From: an uncultured Oscillibacter sp.
Lineage (GTDB): Bacteria > Bacillota > Clostridia > Oscillospirales > Oscillospiraceae
Reading direction: 5' to 3'
Length of the DNA stretch: 10,683 nt
Assembly: GCA_900551885.1 (NCBI GenBank)
Contig: URXS01000064.1
Location: forward strand, 1-10,683
Each line of letters starts with the position of its first letter. The stretch's first letter is position 1. Under the pieces are notes generated by a model. The model had not been told where the DNA came from and ran no database searches. It saw only the letters and a list, made by a program, of their open reading frames with translations. Both the position numbers and the translations under genes were made by a program. This document shows, piece by piece, positions 5,415-10,683 of this stretch.

Positions 5415-6779
5415 ATGGACAACCGGCTGGAAAAGAAATACGGACTGCCCACCGCCGTGTGTATGGTGGTGGGCATCGTCATTGGCTCCGGCGTGTTTTT
5501 CAAGGCGGAGACCGTGCTCAACAAGACCGGAGGCAACATGCCTCTGGGCATCCTGGCCTGGGGCATCGTGGGCGCCATCATGATTATCTGTTCCTATGTC
5601 TTTGCCACCATGGCCACCCGGTATGAGAAGGTCAACGGCCTGGTGGACTATGCCGAGGCCACCATGGGCCGGCGCTACGCCTACAATATGGGCTGGTTCA
5701 TGGCAGTGTTGTATACGCCTTGTCTGGTGTCGGTGCTGGCCTGGATCTGCGCCCGGTACTTCTGCGTGCTGATCGGATGGCAGGACCAGATCACCGGCGG
5801 CGCCTGTATGACCATCGCGTGCTTGTTCCTGTGCCTGGACTATGCCCTCAACGCCCTGTCTCCCCGGTTGGCGGGAAAGTTCCAGGTGTCCACCACCGTC
5901 ATCAAGATGGTGCCCCTGGTTCTGATGGCCGTGGTGGGGACCGTACTGGGCCTTACCAATGGCCGCATGGCGGAAAACTTTGCCACTATGACCACTGCTA
6001 CCATCTCCACCGGAGAGGGTCTCATGGCCTCCACTGTGGCGGTGGCCTTTGCCTACGAGGGATGGATCCTGGCCACCTCCATCAACGCCGAGCTGAAAGA
6101 CGCCAAGCGGAACCTGCCCCGGGCCCTGATCCTGGGCTCCTTCATTGTGGTGGCTACTTATATCCTCTACTATATCGGCCTCAATGGCACCGTCACTACG
6201 GAGGAGCTGATGGCCAGCGGCGAGGCCGCCGCCAAGATGGCCTTCCAGCGGCTTCTGGGACCCGTGGGGGGTGTGGCTGTGTTTGCCCTGATCGTGGTGT
6301 CCTGCGCTGGAACACTGAACGGTCTGATGCTCTCCTGCTGCCGCGGCATGTATGCCCTGGCTGTCCGGGGAGAGGGGCCTCGGCCGGACCTGTTCCGCCA
6401 GGTGGACCCGGTGACCAATATGCCCACCAACTCCGCTATCGTCAGCTTGGGCCTGGACGCCTTCTGGCTGCTGTTCTTCTACGGCGCCAATTTGGGCGGC
6501 GGCTGGTTTGGTCCCTTCTGCTTTGATAGTTCCGAGCTGCCCATCATTACGCTGTACGCTATGTATGTGCCTATGTTCATTCAGTTCATGCGTAAGGCCA
6601 CAGATCTCAGCCGTTTCCGCCGCTTTGTGATGCCCACTCTGGGCCTGTGCGGCTGTGCTTTTATGGTGTATGCGGCCTTCGCCGGTTACGGCATGACGGT
6701 ATTCTTCTATCTGATTATTTACGTGCTGGTCATGGCGGTGGGTAATCTCTTCTACCACCGGCAGGCGGCAGAACTGTGA
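5415..6779 (+). CDS. APC-superfamily amino acid permease
   Basis: A 454-residue integral membrane protein of the amino acid-polyamine-organocation superfamily with about 12 hydrophobic helices. The hallmark first helix contains VVGIVIGSGVFF (18-29), whose GSG turn forms the backbone substrate site in this family. The second helix (GILAWGIVGAIMIICSYVF) and the conserved YEGWI and KNLPRA-like segment (KRNLPRALILG) follow in the usual order. Overall resemblance is to the LAT/SteT-like exchanger and YfnA group. Substrate cannot be assigned; neutral amino acids are the usual cargo. The gene stands alone, with its own promoter behind the YjbQ terminator. No terminator hairpin is visible after its stop, so its transcript may run into the metal-sensing leader downstream. 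Confidence 0.94.
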   Translation: MDNRLEKKYGLPTAVCMVVGIVIGSGVFFKAETVLNKTGGNMPLGILAWGIVGAIMIICSYVFATMATRYEKVNGLVDYAEATMGRRYAYNMGWFMAVLYTPCLVSVLAWICARYFCVLIGWQDQITGGACMTIACLFLCLDYALNALSPRLAGKFQVSTTVIKMVPLVLMAVVGTVLGLTNGRMAENFATMTTATISTGEGLMASTVAVAFAYEGWILATSINAELKDAKRNLPRALILGSFIVVATYILYYIGLNGTVTTEELMASGEAAAKMAFQRLLGPVGGVAVFALIVVSCAGTLNGLMLSCCRGMYALAVRGEGPRPDLFRQVDPVTNMPTNSAIVSLGLDAFWLLFFYGANLGGGWFGPFCFDSSELPIITLYAMYVPMFIQFMRKATDLSRFRRFVMPTLGLCGCAFMVYAAFAGYGMTVFFYLIIYVLVMAVGNLFYHRQAAEL

Positions 6780-6820
6780 GTCGTGTGGAAGAAACCTGAA
6801 AAATTTGGCTGATTTGCCGC

Positions 6821-6849
6821 TTGACTTTTTGCACAAAATGGGGTATAGT
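6821..6849 (+). promoter_or_regulatory. Promoter of the metal-riboswitch ATPase transcript
   Basis: TTGACT (6821-6826), 17 bp, TATAGT (6844-6849): each hexamer is one base from consensus. Transcription would begin near 6856, immediately before the riboswitch P1 strand. Confidence 0.88.
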
Positions 6850-6860
6850 GCCCCCAGTGA

Positions 6861-6951
6861 CAAAAGGGAGTAGCTGGCACAGCAATGTGTATCCAACGGC
6901 GTCAGTACGGGTGAAAACCCCGCTTTTGGATGGAAACGGCGAGACTTTTGC
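6861..6951 (+). promoter_or_regulatory. yybP-ykoY type (manganese-sensing) riboswitch aptamer
   Basis: Conserved features are GGGAGTAGC (6866-6874) just after the 5' strand of P1, the second loop region GTCAGTACGG (6901-6910), and CGAGACTTTTGC (6940-6951) at the 3' end. P1 forms from CAAAAG (6861-6866) and CTTTTG (6945-6950). Other helices are CACA/TGTG with a GCAA tetraloop (6878-6889), ATCCAA (6891-6896) with TTGGAT (6926-6931), and CGGG/CCCG (6908-6922). In this family Mn2+ bridges the two conserved loops, stabilises P1 and turns the downstream gene on. A cation-pumping ATPase follows, the kind of gene this riboswitch controls in lactic acid bacteria and pneumococcus. Identification is by motif and context, without a covariance search. 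Confidence 0.85.
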
Positions 6952-6990
6952 ATCAATGCGGTGGCATTGGCGCAAAAGCCTCGCTTTTTT
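6939..6990 (+). terminator. Riboswitch-controlled intrinsic terminator
   Basis: GCGAG (6939-6943) pairs CTCGC (6980-6984) and CTTTTGC (6945-6951) pairs GCAAAAG (6972-6978), with one A-C mismatch between. An inner AATGC/GCATT hairpin (6955-6968) caps the structure, and six T follow (6985-6990). CTTTTG is also the 3' strand of aptamer P1, so P1 and this terminator exclude each other. This fits an ON switch with metal bound. Confidence 0.9.
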
Positions 6991-7016
6991 GCGTCCCACC
7001 GGGAAAGAGGGAGCAT

Positions 7017-9605
7017 ATGGAAGAAAAAAAGGAGATCTGGCAGCGCAGCCGGGTGGAGCTGTTTCGGGATTTGAACAGCTCCGAGGAAGGCCTCAATGCC
7101 CAGGAGGCCGCCAAGCGCCTGGAGCAGTATGGCCCCAATGAGCTGCGTGACGAGAGTCGCAAGAGCACGTTCCGCATTTTCCTGGAACAGTATGCGGACT
7201 TTCTGGTGATCATCCTGATCCTGGCGGCGGCGGTGTCTGCTGTGCTGGGGGATGTGGAGAGCACCATCGTTATTTTGGTGGTCATCACCATGAACGCCAT
7301 TCTGGGCACAGTCCAGACGGTGAAGGCCACGGCCTCGCTGGATAGCCTGAGGCAGATGTCGGCCCCCACTGCCAAGGTGCTGCGGGACGGTCATCTCATC
7401 CAGATTCCGGGCCGAGAAGTGGTGCCCGGTGACGTAGTGGTTTTGGAGGCCGGTGACGCTGTCTGCGCCGACGGTCGTCTGCTGGAGTGCGCCAGCCTCA
7501 AGTGCGCTGAAAGCGCCTTGACCGGCGAGAGTTTGCCGGTGGAGAAGGAGCTGGGGGAGATCGCCGGTGAGGTGCCTTTGGGCGACCGGAAGAACATGGT
7601 GTTCTCCGGCAGCTTTGTCACCTACGGTCGGGCCAAGTTCCTGGTGACCGGCACCGGCATGTCCACGGAAATGGGCAAGATCGCCACGCTGCTCAAGAGC
7701 ACCGAGGAGAAAAAGACCCCCCTGCAGGTGAGCCTGGACCAGTTTGGCCGGAAGCTCTCCATCGGAATCCTCATTATCTGCGCTGTGATCTTTGCCGTCA
7801 GCGTCTTTCTGCGGCAGGAGGATGTGGTCAATGCCTTCGTCTTTGCCGTGGCCCTGGCGGTGGCCGCCATTCCCGAGGCCCTCAGCTCCATCGTCACCAT
7901 CGTCCTCTCCTTCGGCACCCAGAAGATGGCCCGGGAGAATGCCATCATCCGCAAACTTCAGGCGGTGGAGGGCCTGGGCAGCGTGTCGGTGATCTGCTCC
8001 GATAAGACCGGCACTCTGACCCAGAACAAGATGACTGTGAAGGCTCTGTACACCGGCGGAAAGATCATCCCTGCGGAGCAGGCGGATTTCCACGACCCCG
8101 TCCAGGAGCCCCTGCTGCGGACGGCTCTGCTGTGCAGCGACGCCACTGTGGATGAAAACGGCGAGGTGGGGGACCCCACCGAAACGGCTCTGGTGCGGCT
8201 GGGGGAGGACTACGGCTTTGACGAGCTGGCCACCCGCAGCAAGTGGCCCCGGATCACGGAGATCCCCTTTGACTCCGACCGGAAGATGATGTCCACGGTC
8301 CACCAGCTCTCCGGCGGACTGCTGATGGTCACCAAGGGCGCCGTGGATGTGCTGCTGGATCGGTGCGTCATCTCCGATGAGGAGCGGGCCCAGGTGGAAG
8401 AGGCCAACCGGACCTTCTCCAGCCAGGGACTGCGGGTCCTGGCCTTCGCCTGCCGTACGGTGGACAGCCCCGCCGTCAGCCTGGAGGACGAAAACGAGTT
8501 GACCCTGCTGGGCCTGATCGCCATGATGGACCCGCCCCGGCCGGAGTCCAAGGCCGCCGTGGCGGAGTGCATTGCCGCCGGCATCCGTCCCATCATGATC
8601 ACCGGCGATCACAAGGTCACTGCTGCCGCCATCGCCAAGGAGATCGGTATTCTGACCGAGGGCACCGAGGCGGTGGAGGGCGCCGTCATCGACAAGATGA
8701 GCGACGAAGAGCTGAAGGAGTTCGTGCCCAAGGTCAGCGTCTACGCCCGGGTGTCCCCGGAGCACAAGATCCGCATTGTCCGGGCCTGGCAGGAGCGGGG
8801 ATGCCTGGTGGCCATGACAGGCGACGGTGTCAACGACGCCCCGGCACTGAAGCAGGCGGACATCGGCGTGGCCATGGGCGTCACCGGCACCGAGGTGGCC
8901 AAGGACGCCGCCGGCATGGTGCTGACGGATGACAACTTCGCCACCATTGTCCAGGCGGTGAAGAACGGCCGCAACGTCTACGCCAACATCAAGCGGTCCA
9001 TCCAGTTCCTGCTCTCCGGCAATGCTGCCGCCATCATCACTGTGCTGTACGCCTCACTGCTGGCTCTGCCGGTGCCCTTTGCCGCGGTACACCTGTTGTT
9101 TATCAATCTGCTGACGGACTCCCTGCCCGCCATTGCCCTGGGACTGGAGCCCCATACCGACGCGGTGATGCGGCAAAAGCCCCGTCCTCGGAATGAAGGC
9201 ATCCTGACCCGTGATTTCCTGATCAGCGTGGTGGTGGAGGGTGCTGTGATTGCCGCCGCTGTGATTGCCGCCTTCCATCTGGGACTTCGTGCCGGTGGTG
9301 CGGCCACCGGCAGCACCATGGCCTTTGCCACATTGTGCCTGAGCCGCTTGTTCCACGGCTTTGACTGCAAGTCCGCCCGCCCGGTGCTGTTTACCCGGCG
9401 GTTCTGGGACAACCGCTTCCTGCTGGGCGCTTTTGCCATTGGCGCCGTGCTGCTTGCGGCGGTCCTGCTGATCCCGCCGCTGGAGCCGCTGTTCCAGGTG
9501 GCTGCCCTGTCCGCTTCCATGGTGGGCGCCATTGTGGGACTGTCCCTGGGCAGCATGCTGGTGATCCAGTTGCTCAAGGCTCTGCTGCGCAGAAAGGACG
9601 CATAA
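7017..9605 (+). CDS. P2A-type cation-transporting P-type ATPase, probable Mn2+ (or Ca2+) exporter
   Basis: An 862-residue membrane pump that couples ATP hydrolysis to cation export. In order: an N-terminal cation-ATPase domain (about 1-65), two helices, the actuator domain with TGES (169-172), helices 3-4 with PEALSS (286-291), the phosphorylation site Asp329 in DKTGT, the nucleotide domain with KGA at 440-442, the hinge TGDGVND (601-607), and six C-terminal helices. Candidate ion ligands are Glu287 in helix 4 and Asn697 and Asp701 in INLLTD of helix 6, matching one SERCA-type site. PEAL in place of the PEGL common in calcium pumps, plus the yybP-ykoY leader, recalls YoaB/MgtA-type manganese exporters. 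The metal is inferred. The start ATG at 7017 has a purine-rich GAGGGAG just upstream. An in-frame ATG at 6930 would lie inside the riboswitch and is rejected. Confidence 0.93.
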   Translation: MEEKKEIWQRSRVELFRDLNSSEEGLNAQEAAKRLEQYGPNELRDESRKSTFRIFLEQYADFLVIILILAAAVSAVLGDVESTIVILVVITMNAILGTVQTVKATASLDSLRQMSAPTAKVLRDGHLIQIPGREVVPGDVVVLEAGDAVCADGRLLECASLKCAESALTGESLPVEKELGEIAGEVPLGDRKNMVFSGSFVTYGRAKFLVTGTGMSTEMGKIATLLKSTEEKKTPLQVSLDQFGRKLSIGILIICAVIFAVSVFLRQEDVVNAFVFAVALAVAAIPEALSSIVTIVLSFGTQKMARENAIIRKLQAVEGLGSVSVICSDKTGTLTQNKMTVKALYTGGKIIPAEQADFHDPVQEPLLRTALLCSDATVDENGEVGDPTETALVRLGEDYGFDELATRSKWPRITEIPFDSDRKMMSTVHQLSGGLLMVTKGAVDVLLDRCVISDEERAQVEEANRTFSSQGLRVLAFACRTVDSPAVSLEDENELTLLGLIAMMDPPRPESKAAVAECIAAGIRPIMITGDHKVTAAAIAKEIGILTEGTEAVEGAVIDKMSDEELKEFVPKVSVYARVSPEHKIRIVRAWQERGCLVAMTGDGVNDAPALKQADIGVAMGVTGTEVAKDAAGMVLTDDNFATIVQAVKNGRNVYANIKRSIQFLLSGNAAAIITVLYASLLALPVPFAAVHLLFINLLTDSLPAIALGLEPHTDAVMRQKPRPRNEGILTRDFLISVVVEGAVIAAAVIAAFHLGLRAGGAATGSTMAFATLCLSRLFHGFDCKSARPVLFTRRFWDNRFLLGAFAIGAVLLAAVLLIPPLEPLFQVAALSASMVGAIVGLSLGSMLVIQLLKALLRRKDA

Positions 9606-9617
9606 ATCACAAAAAAC

Positions 9618-9658
9618 GCCGGCCGGAGAATTTTTTCTCTGGCCGGCACTGTATTTTT
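9618..9658 (+). terminator. Intrinsic terminator of the ATPase gene
   Basis: GCCGGCC (9618-9624) pairs GGCCGGC (9641-9647), extended inward by a G-T wobble and GAGAA/TTCTC. T-rich sequence follows, with five T at 9654-9658. It lies 12 bases after the stop. Confidence 0.85.
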
Positions 9659-9666
9659 CCAGGGGC

Positions 9667-9695
9667 TTCCCTTTTTGGTGATTTTTGCGTATAAT
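9667..9695 (+). promoter_or_regulatory. Possible promoter of the NUDIX gene
   Basis: A perfect -10 TATAAT is at 9690-9695. The matching -35 position (TTCCCT, 9667-9672, 17 bp away) is weak. It lies between the ATPase terminator and the NUDIX start, where a promoter is expected. Confidence 0.55.
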
Positions 9696-9719
9696 AGAGG
9701 CGGAAGAGGAGGCGGGGCC

Positions 9720-10187
9720 ATGATCAACTCCACACTGTGCTACCTGGAGCGGGGGGATGAATACCTGATGCTCCACCGGGTGAAGAAGGCCCACGACCTC
9801 AATCATGACAAATGGATCGGCGTGGGCGGCAAGTTCCAGGAAGGGGAGAGTCCCGAGGACTGTATCCTCCGGGAGACCTGGGAGGAGACGGGACTGACGC
9901 TGACAGAGTATCGCTACCGGGGACTGGTGACCTTTGTGTCGGACCAGGCGCCCACGGAGTATATGCACTTGTTTACGGCCACTGGCTGGACTGGATCGCC
10001 TCACCCTTGCGATGAGGGGGAGTTGGCCTGGATTGAAAAGGCGGCATTGCTGCGGTTGCCCATGTGGGAAGGTGACAAGATCTTTTTGGACCTGCTGGAC
10101 CGGGATGTGCCCTTTTTCTCCCTGAAGCTGCGCTATGAGGGGGACCGGCTGACCCAGGCGGTGCTGAACGGAAAGAAACTGTCCTGA
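9720..10187 (+). CDS. NUDIX hydrolase, MutT/8-oxo-dGTP diphosphatase-like
   Basis: A 155-residue cytosolic pyrophosphohydrolase. The NUDIX box spans about residues 37-59: GKFQEGE, then RETWEETGL, giving the G-x5-E-x7-RE-x2-EE-x-G-L pattern whose glutamates bind Mg2+ or Mn2+. A Thr stands where an aliphatic residue is usual after RE. The segment before the box (KWIGVGGKF) is like that of 8-oxo-dGTP diphosphatases, which remove oxidised nucleotides, but NUDIX substrates are hard to predict. The frame is open back to 9675. The ATG at 9720 is chosen because AGAGGAGG (9705-9712) lies 7 bases upstream. It probably heads a short operon with the DUF3783-like and DUF523-like genes. Confidence 0.93.
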   Translation: MINSTLCYLERGDEYLMLHRVKKAHDLNHDKWIGVGGKFQEGESPEDCILRETWEETGLTLTEYRYRGLVTFVSDQAPTEYMHLFTATGWTGSPHPCDEGELAWIEKAALLRLPMWEGDKIFLDLLDRDVPFFSLKLRYEGDRLTQAVLNGKKLS

Positions 10188-10190
10188 AGA

Positions 10191-10208
10191 CCGCTCCCGC
10201 AGGAGCGG
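10191..10208 (+). other. Hairpin in the NUDIX to DUF3783 gap
   Basis: CCGCTCC (10191-10197), loop CGCA, GGAGCGG (10202-10208). GC-rich sequence rather than T follows, so it is not a standard intrinsic terminator. It may protect or separate parts of an operon mRNA. Confidence 0.5.
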
Positions 10209-10273
10209 CGCGGGCGGGAGGCAGACCAGAAAAACCAGGTACTGTTCCCGCAGCGAAAAAAGGAGGAGACACG

Positions 10274-10648
10274 ATGAGCGGAAAGCTGCTGCTGTTTGGA
10301 TTCGACACACTGCCCGCGGTGTTGGCGGTGGAGACCGCCGCCGGCCCGCTGGGGGCTGAGGTGGTTCCGGTGGCAAAGACGGACTACAATAAGACGTTGG
10401 CGGCGCTGGCAGGTCTGGATGAAGATCCCGCTGCTGTCCTGCCCTACACCGGCGGCCCGCTGGGAGAGCGGATGCTGGTGTTGTGCGGTCTGGAGGACCG
10501 GCTGGACGCCCTGCTGCCGGCACTGGCTGGGGCTGGGGCGGGGCCAGAGTGTCTGAAGGCGGTTCTGACGGCCCACAACCGGAGCTGGAATGCCTTGCGG
10601 CTCCATCAGGAGCTGCTGCGGGAGCACCAGGCCATGAACGGGCGGTGA
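10274..10648 (+). CDS. DUF3783-like protein of unknown function
   Basis: A 124-residue, probably cytosolic protein. The start is well supported by AAGGAGG (10260-10266), 7 bases upstream. The pattern LLLFGF at 5-10, a DYN motif near residue 37, then ERMLVLCGL, LKAVLTAHNRSWNALRLHQ and a final EHQAM is what I recall of DUF3783 proteins in Clostridia, which are about this size. No catalytic residues are recognised and no function is proposed. There are no membrane helices; the middle is rich in Ala, Gly and Leu. It lies 86 bases after the NUDIX gene and 4 bases before the next start, so it is probably cotranscribed with the latter. Confidence 0.82.
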   Translation: MSGKLLLFGFDTLPAVLAVETAAGPLGAEVVPVAKTDYNKTLAALAGLDEDPAAVLPYTGGPLGERMLVLCGLEDRLDALLPALAGAGAGPECLKAVLTAHNRSWNALRLHQELLREHQAMNGR

Positions 10649-10652
10649 GGAT

Positions 10653-10683
10653 ATGAGACTCCTGATCTCCGCCTGCCTGCTGG
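10653..10683 (+). CDS. Start of a probable DUF523 protein, cut by the window edge
   Basis: Only ten codons are visible, MRLLISACLL, followed by a G. This is the typical opening of DUF523 proteins (an N-terminal ISACLLG-type motif with a conserved Cys). The ATG follows the previous stop by 4 bases. The only ribosome-site-like sequence, GGTGAGG (10644-10650), is very close, so translation may be coupled to the gene before it. The call rests on a very short match. Confidence 0.55.
   Translation, partial: MRLLISACLL

Noticed and set aside
6930..7016. Upstream in-frame ATG that would add 29 residues to the ATPase
   Set aside because: It lies within the riboswitch aptamer and terminator; the ATG at 7017 has a ribosome site and gives the normal N-terminus for the family.
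5382..8765. A 1127-codon open frame on the minus strand covering the permease, the riboswitch and much of the ATPase
   Set aside because: The translation is low in hydrophobic structure and rich in His, Gly and Gln, with no recognisable domain. It lies antisense to two clear membrane proteins and a structured leader. GC-rich third positions in the sense genes explain the lack of stops.
9054..10523. A 489-codon minus-strand frame across the ATPase end, terminator, NUDIX and DUF3783-like genes
   Set aside because: It crosses a terminator and three genes, has no family features, and is Gln/Pro/Arg rich as expected of an antisense shadow.

Overview
The window is about 10.7 kb of GC-rich, tightly packed bacterial chromosome. 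Strong AAGGAGG ribosome binding sites, a T-box leader, a yybP-ykoY type leader, an FtsK/SpoIIIE translocase and a DUF3783-like protein together point to a Gram-positive Clostridia genome, probably a GC-rich gut lineage of the Oscillospirales. That placement is inferred from style and gene content, since no marker gene is present. I see no phage, insertion sequence, CRISPR, toxin or defence genes. The content is largely housekeeping, and the most interesting material is in the RNA leaders and the promoters.

Layout. Positions 2-1630 (+) hold the C-terminal 541 residues of an FtsK/SpoIIIE DNA translocase. Positions 1631-1962 hold a promoter and a T-box leader with its own terminator, in front of a class I aminotransferase (1963-3162, +). 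Fold-by-eye pairing of the leader suggests a GCC (alanine) specifier. A shared terminator separates this gene from a leftward set read from 4645 down to 3216: a stand-alone Smr-domain protein, a Nit2-like carbon-nitrogen hydrolase, and a 102-residue MGMT/ATL-like protein whose GTG start overlaps the hydrolase stop. A nearly symmetrical divergent promoter (4701-4732) appears to drive this set leftward and a YjbQ-family gene (4761-5213) rightward.

Further right is an APC-family amino acid permease (5415-6779). A leader resembling the yybP-ykoY manganese riboswitch (6861-6990) then precedes an 862-residue P2A-type P-type ATPase (7017-9605), probably a manganese or calcium exporter. Last come a NUDIX hydrolase (9720-10187), a DUF3783-like protein (10274-10648) and the first codons of what looks like a DUF523 protein (10653 to the window edge).

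How they fit together. Two metabolite-sensing leaders each control one gene: tRNA charging for the aminotransferase and a metal ion for the ATPase. Both sit directly behind a gene with no visible terminator of its own, so their conditional terminators may also end the upstream transcript. The aminotransferase and the convergent Nit2-like hydrolase could act in sequence (amide transamination, then omega-amidase), but they are separately transcribed and the link is an inference. The MGMT-like, Smr and NUDIX genes suggest nucleic acid or nucleotide maintenance, without forming an evident system.
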